Shown: positions 17,170-24,740 of the stretch, piece after piece
Layout: every line of letters begins with the position of its first letter
How positions within the stretch are numbered: the stretch's first letter is position 1
Source: Bradyrhizobium sp. SZCCT0153
Lineage (GTDB): Bacteria > Pseudomonadota > Alphaproteobacteria > Rhizobiales > Xanthobacteraceae
Assembly (NCBI RefSeq): GCF_018129995.1
Contig: NZ_JAFCKS010000004.1
Coordinates: 248,001-312,000, forward strand
Reading direction: 5' to 3'
DNA: 64,000 bases
Program-made: the position numbers and the translations under genes
The notes under the pieces: generated by a model
What the model was told of the DNA's origin: nothing
Databases searched by the model: none
What the model saw: only the letters and a program-made list of their open reading frames with translations

Positions 17170-17757
17170 ATGACCGCCGACATCGTCCGCTATCTCACCC
17201 ACCCGCAGGTGCAAATCGACCCTCACGTGCCCGTGCCGCAATGGGGCCTGAGCCCGGTCGGACGCGCGCGAACCGAGACGGTGGCGCAGGCGGGCTGGCT
17301 TGCTAACACCACGCAGATCATCTCGAGCGGCGAGCGCAAGGCGATCGAGACCGCCGGGATCATCGCGGGCCCGCTCGGGATCATGATCGAAATCCGGGAG
17401 GCCATGCATGAGAACGACCGCTCCGCGACCGGCTTCCTGAAGCCGGCCGAGTTCGAGCAGGTCGCCGACCGGTTCTTCGCAGAGCCGTATCTCAGCGTCC
17501 GCGGCTGGGAGCGCGCCGTGGATGCGCAGGCGCGCATCGTGCGCGAGGCCGAGGCGGTGCTGGCGCGCAATCGTCCCGGCGACATTCTCTTCGTCGGCCA
17601 CGGCGCCGTCGGCACGCTGCTGTTCTGCCATTTTAGCGGGCATCCGATCGATCGAGTCCATGATCAGCCGGCTGGAGGCGGTCATTGCTTTGCGCTTGCA
17701 AGGCAGGACAGGAGCATTCTGCACGCATGGTGCAGGATGGAAGAGATCGTCTCATAG
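17170..17757 (+). CDS. Histidine phosphatase family protein, degenerate RHG motif
   Basis: A 195-residue protein of the phosphoglycerate-mutase fold. The first active-site block reads VRYLTHPQVQ, where the usual RHG is replaced by THP: the histidine is kept but the arginine is not. The second block is SSGERKAIETA, and the second catalytic histidine is in LFVGHGAVG. Whether it remains active is doubtful. It starts at the ATG one base after the extensin-like stop. Function unknown. Confidence 0.72.
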   Translation: MTADIVRYLTHPQVQIDPHVPVPQWGLSPVGRARTETVAQAGWLANTTQIISSGERKAIETAGIIAGPLGIMIEIREAMHENDRSATGFLKPAEFEQVADRFFAEPYLSVRGWERAVDAQARIVREAEAVLARNRPGDILFVGHGAVGTLLFCHFSGHPIDRVHDQPAGGGHCFALARQDRSILHAWCRMEEIVS

Positions 17758-17831
17758 TGTGACGGATTTCCCGCGATCGCGAGGGCGGCCGCAGGCAACG
17801 AGCGCTGCGTCTTCGGCAAAGCAATTCTCCC

Positions 17832-17847
17832 GCGCAAAAATTTGCGC
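17832..17847. promoter_or_regulatory. Palindrome upstream of sigma-54 promoter (possible activator site)
   Basis: The bases GCGCAAA-AA-TTTGCGC form exact 7-bp arms with a 2-base spacer, centred about 78 bases upstream of the -24 element of the sigma-54 promoter at 17917. This is a usual place for an NtrC-like enhancer site. It does not match the NtrC consensus closely, so the protein is unknown. Confidence 0.4.
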
Positions 17848-17916
17848 AGTCGGGATTTTCCTCCAAGGCATTGAACTGTCATCACTAATCGTGCCCTGAC
17901 GGGTTTCACCGGCGGT

Positions 17917-17932
17917 TGGCACAGTCGCTGCA
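17917..17932 (+). promoter_or_regulatory. Sigma-54 promoter candidate
   Basis: TGGCACAGTCGCTGCA has the GG-N10-GC spacing of RpoN promoters and matches the consensus TGGCACG-N4-TTGCA at all but two places. The start of transcription would be near 17943, about 45 bases before the M20 gene start at 17989. It is the only strong RpoN-like site noticed in the region, and it fits nitrogen-regulated uptake of an organic nitrogen compound. Confidence 0.65.
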
Positions 17933-17988
17933 ATGAGAGTGCTGCAACGAAGCGGTGCGGCCGGCGCCGTGAGCCATCGGAACCCGTC

Positions 17989-19287
17989 ATGCAGATGTCC
18001 GTCACCCCGCCTTGCTCCGATCTCGAACAGCGCGTGCTGTCGCGCATCACGGAGGAGCGTTGGCTAGCGTTGGCATCCGAGCTGATCCGCACCGGCCAGC
18101 CGCGCTCCGGCAATCCGCTCGATCCCGATCTGCCGCCTGCCGAGGAGGAAGCCATCTCCATGCTGGTCGCGGGAAAGCTCGAAGCCCTCGGCATGGAGGT
18201 CACCAAGCATAGCGCGCAACCGCACCGGCCGAACGTGCTCGGCGTGCTGAAAGGGCGGGAAGGCGCGCCGTCGCTGATCCTCAACGATCACCTCGACACC
18301 TATCCGGTGGCCGAGCCCGAAAAGTGGCACATGACCGATTTCGATCCGTTCAAGGCCACGCGCCACGGCGATCTGCTTTACGCGCGCGGGACCTCCGACA
18401 CGCGCGGCAATCTCGCGGCGTCATTGCTCGCGGTGCAGGCGCTGATCGAGGAGGGTGTGAAATTCGATGGCACCCTGATGTGCTGCTACACCGTCGACGA
18501 GGAGCGCAACGGCACCGAGGGCTCGATCTACATGCTGAACCAGGTCGGCCTCACCGCCGACTACGAGATCACCGCCGAGCCCACGGCCTGGGGTGATGTC
18601 AGCAAGGACTGGGGCATGAACCTCTCGGTGGCCAATTCCGGTCACTGCCTGGTAGAGGTCACGGTCGAGGGCATCAAGTCGCATATCTGGCGCCCCGACA
18701 TCAGCGTGAACGCCATCATGGAAGCGGGCAAGCTGCTGCCGAAGCTGAAGGAGATGGCGTTCACGCATGTGCCGAGCAAGTTCATGGGACATACGCCGCC
18801 CTGCTGCTCGGTGGTTCGCATCCGCGGCGGCCTTCCCGGCGAGATGCAGTTCTCGCCCGATGCCTGCACGATCACGCTCGCGGTTGTCGGCATCGTGCCG
18901 GGCATGACGCTTGGAAGCGTGATCTCCGACATCGAGCGGCTCGGGCAGGAAACATTTGCAGGCGTCAACGACGTCAAGGTCGGGGTTCGTCAGGTCCCCG
19001 GCTCGCTGTTCGTCAACGCGACCGAACCGGTGCCGGTCGAGGAAGAGCCTTGCCGCTCCTTGCGCGCGGTCTATCGGCGCCTGATGGGCCGCGAGCCCGG
19101 TGTCAATCGCAAGAACGCCTTCAACGACACCATCCGTTTCCGCGAGGCCGGCATCAACGCCGTGACCTTCGGTCCGGGCGAGGATGGCTGGGCCGTCGAC
19201 AACGAGAACATCTCGATCACCAAGTCGGTGATGGCGACTCGAATTTACGCGCTGACCATCATGCAGATCCTGGGAGTGCGCGCATGA
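17989..19287 (+). CDS. M20 family metallohydrolase (ArgE/DapE/ACY1-like)
   Basis: A 432-residue M20 peptidase/deacylase. Metal site motifs present are NDHLDTYP (H-x-D), ARGTSDTRGN and TVDEERNGTEG, which hold the first His, bridging Asp and the Glu pair. The last zinc site normally reads AHxxDE; here it is GEDGWAVDNENI with Val at the His position. Activity may thus depend on another residue or be altered. The C-terminal dimerisation domain is normal. The next gene (permease) overlaps by 4 bases (ATGA), so they are co-translated. The expected substrate is an N-acyl or amide compound. Confidence 0.83.
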   Translation: MQMSVTPPCSDLEQRVLSRITEERWLALASELIRTGQPRSGNPLDPDLPPAEEEAISMLVAGKLEALGMEVTKHSAQPHRPNVLGVLKGREGAPSLILNDHLDTYPVAEPEKWHMTDFDPFKATRHGDLLYARGTSDTRGNLAASLLAVQALIEEGVKFDGTLMCCYTVDEERNGTEGSIYMLNQVGLTADYEITAEPTAWGDVSKDWGMNLSVANSGHCLVEVTVEGIKSHIWRPDISVNAIMEAGKLLPKLKEMAFTHVPSKFMGHTPPCCSVVRIRGGLPGEMQFSPDACTITLAVVGIVPGMTLGSVISDIERLGQETFAGVNDVKVGVRQVPGSLFVNATEPVPVEEEPCRSLRAVYRRLMGREPGVNRKNAFNDTIRFREAGINAVTFGPGEDGWAVDNENISITKSVMATRIYALTIMQILGVRA

Positions 19288-20123
19288 GCGCCGAGGCGAG
19301 CCCCATGGCCATTCCGATCCCGGCCGATCGCACCCGAAGGGGCACCCTGCGGCTGCCGAGAGTCTCGCGATCGATGCTGCTCTCGACGCTCACGGTTGCC
19401 GTGCTGCTTGCCGCTTGGGCCATCGTCACGGAGATGGGCTGGGCCAACGAGTTGTTTCTGCCGAAGCCGCAGGCGGTGTGGGCCGCATTCATCAAGACCA
19501 TGACCAAGGGATATCAGGGCGCGACGCTGCTCCAGCATCTCGGTGCCAGCCTGTACCGCATTCTTACGGCGTTCGCGCTGGCGTGCCTCGTCGGCATTCC
19601 GCTCGGCGTTCTCATGGGCGTGTCGCGCAACGCACGCGCACTGCTCAATCCGCTGATCGAGTTCTACCGGCCGCTGCCGCCGCTCGGGCTCTACACGCTG
19701 CTGGTGATGTGGCTCGGTATCGGCGAGAGCTCGAAACTGTCACTGCTGTTCCTCGCCGGTCTGCCGGGCATCGTGATCTCGACGATCCAGGCCGTCACCA
19801 GCGTCGATCCGGTCTATGTGCGCGCCGCGCAGTCGCTCGGTGCAAACAGGCGCCATCTGCTGTTCCACGTCTATCTGCCCGCGGCGGGACCCTTGATCCT
19901 CGCCGGCATGCGCATCTCGCTCGGCTTCACCTACACCGTTCTCGTCGCCGCCGAGATCGTCGCAGCCTCCGCCGGAATCGGCTGGATGATCTGGGACGCT
20001 GCGAAATTCCTGCTGTCCGACGTCGTGATCATGGGCCTGATCGTGCTCGGCCTCACAGGCGTCGTGCTCGACCTCATGATGCGGGGAATCGCCAGATTGT
20101 TGATGCCGTGGGCCCGAACCTGA
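19284..20123 (+). CDS. ABC transporter permease (SsuC/TauC type)
   Basis: A 279-residue inner-membrane permease of the nitrate/sulfonate/taurine family, with six predicted helices. The EAA loop is AAQSLGANRRHLLFHVYLPA, and IGWMIWDAAKFL is typical of the C-terminal part. Start codon overlaps the M20 stop. It is expected to form the channel for the binding protein encoded 22 bases downstream. No ATP-binding subunit gene lies in this cluster. Confidence 0.9.
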   Translation: MSAEASPMAIPIPADRTRRGTLRLPRVSRSMLLSTLTVAVLLAAWAIVTEMGWANELFLPKPQAVWAAFIKTMTKGYQGATLLQHLGASLYRILTAFALACLVGIPLGVLMGVSRNARALLNPLIEFYRPLPPLGLYTLLVMWLGIGESSKLSLLFLAGLPGIVISTIQAVTSVDPVYVRAAQSLGANRRHLLFHVYLPAAGPLILAGMRISLGFTYTVLVAAEIVAASAGIGWMIWDAAKFLLSDVVIMGLIVLGLTGVVLDLMMRGIARLLMPWART

Positions 20124-20145
20124 TCCTGATCGAGGAGAGATCGAT

Positions 20146-21156
20146 ATGATGAAGAGACTGATTGCGACCCTTGTTGTTTCCACGTTTGCGCTCACTGCGG
20201 CGGCGCGGGCCGAGGACAAGCCGGCGAAGGTGACCGTCGGCTATCTGAACCTTGTGAACGCGCAGCTCGTCACCAAGCATCTCGGCCTGCTGGCCAAGGA
20301 GATGCCGGGCGTCGACATCAAATACGTCAAGGTCGGTGGCGGCGGCGACATGCTGCGGGCTATCGCCGGCAACGACGTCGACTTCGGCGGCCTCGGCAAT
20401 CCGCCGACCGCGATCGGCGCAACCCGGGCGCTGCCGATCAAGGGCATCCTGGTGATCAACCTGCTCGACTATGTCGAGGCCATGGTGGTCCGCACCGACA
20501 AGAACATCACGTCTCTCAAAGACCTCAAGGGCAAGACAGTCGCGGCGCCGTTCGGATCGACGACGCATTATCTGCTGCTCCAGGCCCTGAAGGACGAGGG
20601 CGTCGATCCCGCCTCGATGAAGATCCTGGACCTCGCGCCGTCGGACATCGCGGCGGCATGGCTTCGCGGCGATATCGATGCCGCCTGGTTCTGGGAACCC
20701 AACCTCGACAAGGCCGTCAAGAACGGCGGAAAGATCCTCATCACCTCGGGCGAGATGACGAAGCGCGGCTATCCGACCTGGGACATCGGCGTCGTCATGA
20801 ACGCGTTCGCGGAGAAATATCCATCGTATGTCGAGAAGTTCATCAAGGCCGAGTGCGAGGGGATCGATTTCTGGCTGAAGAACCCGGAGAAGACGGCCGA
20901 GATCATCGCGGAGGAGCTGTCACTGCCGCTTCCCGACGCGACGCGGATGATGAAGGGGACCGGCATGGTTCCGTGTAACAAGCAGATCACGGAGGAGTAT
21001 CTCGGCACGTCCGCGAAGAAGGGCAAGTTCGTCGATACGCTGATCTCGACGGCGGATTTCCTGGTGAAGCAGGAACGGCTGCCCAAGTTGCTGCCGCGCG
21101 CGGACTTCGAAGCCTTCATCCAGCCGGCCTATCTGGAAAAAGTAACCGGCCACTGA
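20146..21156 (+). CDS. ABC transporter substrate-binding protein (taurine/nitrate type)
   Basis: A 336-residue periplasmic binding protein with a signal peptide (MKRLIATLVVSTFALTAAA-RA) and a NMT1/TauA fold. Motifs include VTVGYLNLVNAQ, GGGGDMLRAIAGNDVDFGGLG, LKGKTVAAPFGSTTHYLLL and LDLAPSDIAAAWLRGDIDA. GAGGAGA lies before the start; a second ATG follows immediately. The ligand is not readable, but the adjacent amidase and M20 hydrolase point to a nitrogen-containing organic molecule. Confidence 0.88.
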   Translation: MMKRLIATLVVSTFALTAAARAEDKPAKVTVGYLNLVNAQLVTKHLGLLAKEMPGVDIKYVKVGGGGDMLRAIAGNDVDFGGLGNPPTAIGATRALPIKGILVINLLDYVEAMVVRTDKNITSLKDLKGKTVAAPFGSTTHYLLLQALKDEGVDPASMKILDLAPSDIAAAWLRGDIDAAWFWEPNLDKAVKNGGKILITSGEMTKRGYPTWDIGVVMNAFAEKYPSYVEKFIKAECEGIDFWLKNPEKTAEIIAEELSLPLPDATRMMKGTGMVPCNKQITEEYLGTSAKKGKFVDTLISTADFLVKQERLPKLLPRADFEAFIQPAYLEKVTGH

Positions 21157-21162
21157 GGCCGA

Positions 21163-21190
21163 GAGCCGGCGAGGCGGGCCTCGCCGGCTC
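21163..21190 (+). terminator. GC-rich hairpin between binding-protein and amidase genes
   Basis: GAGCCGGCGAGGC and GCCTCGCCGGCTC form a perfect 13-bp stem with a very short loop, 7 bases after the binding-protein stop, followed by CTTCCCATTCCC. It could reduce read-through into the amidase gene or protect the upstream mRNA 3' end. Confidence 0.6.
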
Positions 21191-21219
21191 CTTCCCATTC
21201 CCACCAGTACGTGACCGAC

Positions 21220-22599
21220 ATGAATCTCGCGCCTAGCCACCTTCGCGTCGCCTACCGCAGCGGCGAGTTCAAGCCGTCCGATGTCGCCGCGCACGTGCTG
21301 TCGCGTTTGAACGACGCCGACCAGAGCGGCGTCTGGATCTCGACGGCGAATCCCGAAAGCGTCATGGCCGCCGCGCGCGCTCTCGATGCGCGCATCGGCG
21401 AAATCGATGCGCTGCCGCTCTATGGCCTGGTGTTCTCGGTCAAGGATTGCATTGACGTTGCAGGCGAGCAGACCACGTCGGCCTGTCCCGAATTTGCCTA
21501 TCTCGCGAAGGACACGAGCCCGGTGGTGGCCGATGCCATTGCCGCCGGCGCGATCTATGTCGGCAAGACCAACATGGATCAGTTCGCGACCGGCCTCGTC
21601 GGTGTGCGCTCGCCCTATGGCGTCGCCCGTAACCCGCACAATCCCGATTACATTCCCGGCGGCTCCAGCTCCGGCGCGGCGGTGTCGGTCGCGACCGGGA
21701 CGTCGTCCTTTGCATTCGGCACCGACACCGGCGGATCGGGCCGGGTGCCGGCGTCCTATTGCGGCGTCACCGGCTTCAAGCCGGCACCGGGCGCCTTCAG
21801 CCAGCGCAGCATGGTCTACGCATGCCGGAGTTTCGATACCATCTCGCTCTACACGCAGCAGCCGGACGATGCCTACGACGTCTATCGCGTGCTGGCGCGG
21901 CACGATCCCGATGACTGCTTTTCGCCGGTCGAGTTTGCCGGTTGGACGGAGCAGGCATCGCCGCCGCGGCCGCTGAAGATCGCAACGCCGCGCGTGGATC
22001 AGCTCAAGTTTTTTGGCAATACCGAGACGGAGAGGCTGTTCGGCGATGCGCTTCACAGGCTGAGGCAGCTCGATCTGCCGGTCGCTCCGGTCGATTTCTC
22101 GCCGTTCACCTCGATCAACGATCTGATGTTCTTCGGGCCGTTCCTTGCCGAGCGGGATGTCTCGGTCGGTGCGTTCCTCGATGTCAATCCCGATGCCGGC
22201 GTCAGGATCGTGCGCGATCTCGTCATCGGCAGCCGGAAGTTCACCGCGGCTGATACCTACCGTGCGCTCTATGAGGTCAGGGAAGTCCAGCGTTCGCTTC
22301 GTGAATTCTGGGAGACGCACGATGCGCTGGTCGTTCCGACGGTCGGCACCATCCTCAGCATCGCGGACGTTGCGCGTGATCCGCTGACGTCCAATTTCAA
22401 CAACGGCTACTACACCAACTACGCCAATCCGCTCGGGCTCGCCGCAATCGCCGTGCCGAATGCGGTGACCGGAGCCGGCGTGCCCTATGGCGTCACGTTT
22501 CTGGCGCCGGCCGGAAGGGAGCGCCTGCTCACCGATCTGGCCTGCGCCTTCATGGAGGCGGCAGCCGGCCCCGAACATCTGCGCCGCGTTGCAATCTGA
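21220..22599 (+). CDS. Allophanate hydrolase-like amidase (amidase domain only)
   Basis: A 459-residue amidase-signature enzyme. The Ser-cisSer-Lys triad is seen as Lys in FSVKDCIDVAG, cis-Ser in GGSSSGAAVSVA and the nucleophile in GTDTGGSGRVPA. KTNMDQFATGLVGVRSPYG is highly characteristic of AtzF allophanate hydrolases. The C-terminal domain found in full-length AtzF (about 600 residues) is absent, so it is a stand-alone amidase. The start is uncertain: GTG at 21211 or ATG at 21220, neither with a clear ribosome site. It probably releases ammonia from an allophanate- or carbamoyl-like compound imported by the adjacent transporter. Confidence 0.82.
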   Translation: MNLAPSHLRVAYRSGEFKPSDVAAHVLSRLNDADQSGVWISTANPESVMAAARALDARIGEIDALPLYGLVFSVKDCIDVAGEQTTSACPEFAYLAKDTSPVVADAIAAGAIYVGKTNMDQFATGLVGVRSPYGVARNPHNPDYIPGGSSSGAAVSVATGTSSFAFGTDTGGSGRVPASYCGVTGFKPAPGAFSQRSMVYACRSFDTISLYTQQPDDAYDVYRVLARHDPDDCFSPVEFAGWTEQASPPRPLKIATPRVDQLKFFGNTETERLFGDALHRLRQLDLPVAPVDFSPFTSINDLMFFGPFLAERDVSVGAFLDVNPDAGVRIVRDLVIGSRKFTAADTYRALYEVREVQRSLREFWETHDALVVPTVGTILSIADVARDPLTSNFNNGYYTNYANPLGLAAIAVPNAVTGAGVPYGVTFLAPAGRERLLTDLACAFMEAAAGPEHLRRVAI

Positions 22600-22646
22600 T
22601 CGGAGACCTCCTAGCCTTCGAGCCGTCACTCGAAGGGAGACCGATC

Positions 22647-23375
22647 GTGGAGCGCAGCGATGCGCATGAGGTGGCCGATCCAGCCGAGTCGCGCGCCGAG
22701 CTGTCACGGCCCGGGACCGGACGTTACGTGCTGAAGGCGTTGGACAAGCCCGATCTCGATCTGGTGATGCGCACCGGCAGGCTAGCCACCTACCAGAACC
22801 GCGAGTATCTGCTGCGGGAGGGCGAGCCCGCGAACGGCATCCACATCATCCTGAACGGGATCGTCGAAAGCACCCATGCGGGCACGCAGGGGCGCGAGCT
22901 GATGCTGTCGACCTGGGAGGCTGGCGATTTCGTCGGTGCCCCCTACATTCTCGGCGATCATCGGCACAGTTGGTCGGCCCGCGCGCTCGGCCGGGTCGAG
23001 GCGCTGCATCTCGATCAGGACGCCGTCCGCCGGCTGATCGCCCAGTCGCCGTCGTTTGCGGTCGCGTTGATCGAATGCCTGGGCTTCAAGGGCGAGACCT
23101 ATTCGATGCTGGCGCAGATGCTGGCGGGGCAGAAGGCGGCCGAACGGCTGGTGCTGCTGCTGGTCAAGCTGTGCGAAAACGCAGCGCAGGACGAGAGCGG
23201 CCCGATCTCGCTCGGCCGCATCACGCAGGCCAATCTCGCACGTATGATCGGCGCGACGCGCCAGTCGATCAGCCTGATCCTCAACCGTCTCCAGGACGAC
23301 GGCATCATCGCGACCGGCCCCACCAAGATGGTCGTCAATGATCTCGCGGCGCTGAGGAAGCAGGTGACAGACTAG
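22647..23375 (+). CDS. Crp/Fnr family transcriptional regulator
   Basis: A 242-residue regulator. The N-terminal cyclic-nucleotide-binding-type domain (about 30-150) reads NREYLLREGEPANGIHIILN and GRELMLSTWEAGDFVGAPY. The C-terminal helix-turn-helix is RITQANLARMIGATRQSISL. No Fnr-type cysteine cluster is present. A GTG start is chosen because AAGGGAGA lies 6 bases upstream. It is the last gene of the M20-permease-binding protein-amidase row and probably controls it. Confidence 0.87.
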   Translation: MERSDAHEVADPAESRAELSRPGTGRYVLKALDKPDLDLVMRTGRLATYQNREYLLREGEPANGIHIILNGIVESTHAGTQGRELMLSTWEAGDFVGAPYILGDHRHSWSARALGRVEALHLDQDAVRRLIAQSPSFAVALIECLGFKGETYSMLAQMLAGQKAAERLVLLLVKLCENAAQDESGPISLGRITQANLARMIGATRQSISLILNRLQDDGIIATGPTKMVVNDLAALRKQVTD

Positions 23376-23390
23376 CGCGCGCTGCCGTAG

Positions 23391-23726
23391 TCATGACGAG
23401 CCCAGCTTCGACGGGACCAGCCCCATGCACCGCTGCACCTCGCCCGGGACGTTGTAGGTGCGCATGATATGGCGGCTGTCGCGCAGGCCGGTCGCCTCAC
23501 GTTGCACCACGAGCATCCAGAGCGCCTGGCCGGCTTCCATCACCAGCTTGTGCCTGATCGGCTGCACCGAGGCCGGCGTTTCCGGGAGCGCGTGAACGGC
23601 ATCGAACTCGCGCAGGCGCGCGAGCGCCTGTTCGAGCGCGCGGCCCATGCGTCCAAGCGCGGAGGCCTGTTCCTGGACGATCTCGTAATGGAGGATATCG
23701 ACGGGCGGGCGAAGATCACGAGGCAT
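23391..23726 (-). CDS. DUF6665 family protein
   Basis: A 111-residue protein. The helical core reads VDILHYEIVQEQASALGRMG, then ALEQALARLREFDAVH and a conserved end QALWMLVVQREATGLRDSRH plus PGEVQRCMG. This pattern is that of a small family common in Bradyrhizobium and annotated DUF6665; function unknown. It is convergent with the Crp gene (15 bases apart). Confidence 0.7.
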   Translation of the reverse strand: MPRDLRPPVDILHYEIVQEQASALGRMGRALEQALARLREFDAVHALPETPASVQPIRHKLVMEAGQALWMLVVQREATGLRDSRHIMRTYNVPGEVQRCMGLVPSKLGSS

Positions 23727-23770
23727 GAGCCCAAATATAATGCTGAGACTTCTACAGGTGCAACTCAGCC

Positions 23771-23886
23771 GTCATTGCGAGGAGCGAAGCGACGAAGCAA
23801 TCCAGAGTCTTTCCGCGAGGGATTCTGGATTGCTTCCGCCTTCGCCAAAGGCTTCGGCGGACAAGTCGCTGCGCTCGCGATGACGG
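23771..23886. repeat. GTCATTGCGAGGAGC repeat, copy A
   Basis: Begins GTCATTGCGAGGAGCGAAGCG and ends GCTCGCGATGACGGC, so the ends are inverted copies. The same element recurs at 39301 and 51091. It fills the gap between DUF6665 and the TetR gene. Confidence 0.8.
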
Positions 23887-23905
23887 CAGAGCTTGTTCTG
23901 CGCGG

Positions 23906-24541
23906 TTACCTCGCCCGGTACGCCGCCAGAAACATCCGCGTCGCGCTGTCGACCACCTCGGTCATGCGTTCTTCCGACGGTGCCGGTGCGGCCTGGAACA
24001 CGAAGGGCAGGAAGAGCGAGGCCTTGCACAGCTCCATGAACTGCGAGGCGGCAAGATCGCAATCGTCGATCTTCAGATCGCCGGAGGCGGCATGGGCTTT
24101 GAGATAGTCGGAGAGGCGGTTGATGGTCTTGTCCAGCACCCGCGCATAGTAGCGGCGGCCGACGTCGGGCATGCGCTCGGCGATCGCCATCACGGTGCGG
24201 ATCGCCGACCCGCCGCCGGGCCGGCACAGCAGATGGATGTAGGCCTGGCCGAACTCCTTCAGCGTGGTCTCGGCGTCGCGCGCGGGATCGAAATTGAACA
24301 CGACCTGGCCGTGCTGGAGCGCTTCCTGCTCGAGGATGGCTTCGAACAGCGCGCATTTGTCGGCGAAGTAGACGTAAAGCGTGCCCTTGGAGACCTGCGC
24401 CGCACGCGCGATCTCGCCCATGCTGGCACCGTCGAAACCGAGATCCATGAACACCTTGCGGGCCCCGTCCAGGATCTGGCGGCGCTTGGAGCTGTCCTCC
24501 TCTTGGATGACGTGCAGATGTTCGCGGCTGGCTACAACCAT
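23906..24541 (-). CDS. TetR/AcrR family repressor
   Basis: A 211-residue regulator with an N-terminal helix-turn-helix (RRQILDGARKVFMDLGFDGA, then ASMGEIARAAQVSKGTLYVY) and a helical ligand domain ending in SEERMTEVVDSATRMFL. The frame is open to 24580 through a TTG, but the ATG at 24541 is more natural. It faces the HlyD gene, with a perfect 21-base palindrome between them, so it almost certainly represses the efflux genes and itself. The inducer is unknown. Confidence 0.88.
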   Translation of the reverse strand: MVVASREHLHVIQEEDSSKRRQILDGARKVFMDLGFDGASMGEIARAAQVSKGTLYVYFADKCALFEAILEQEALQHGQVVFNFDPARDAETTLKEFGQAYIHLLCRPGGGSAIRTVMAIAERMPDVGRRYYARVLDKTINRLSDYLKAHAASGDLKIDDCDLAASQFMELCKASLFLPFVFQAAPAPSEERMTEVVDSATRMFLAAYRAR

Positions 24542-24640
24542 TGGTTCAGGGTCTCGGAAGGTTTCTCGGCGGGGCCCCAACTATGAAACGCAATTAAAGG
24601 ATTCGGGCCAGTAGGGTCCCGCCCGGGAACATTATGTATA

Positions 24641-24661
24641 TTGACCGAACCGTTCGGTCAA
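24641..24661. promoter_or_regulatory. TetR-type operator
   Basis: TTGACCGAAC-C-GTTCGGTCAA is a perfect palindrome of two 10-base arms around one base. It lies 100 bases before the TetR start and 80 before the HlyD start, the expected place for a shared operator. TTGACC may also form part of the -35 box of a promoter, so binding would block transcription. Confidence 0.8.
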
Positions 24662-24740
24662 TGGTATTTGGGGTGAGCGAGAGGGAACAGTGCCGCAGGT
24701 CGGCCGTCCTTGATCGCGCCTTTATAGTGGGGAGGCCTTT

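Noticed and set aside
20920..22707. A 595-codon minus-strand frame opposite the amidase.
   Set aside because: Shadow frame; the plus-strand amidase shows all catalytic motifs.
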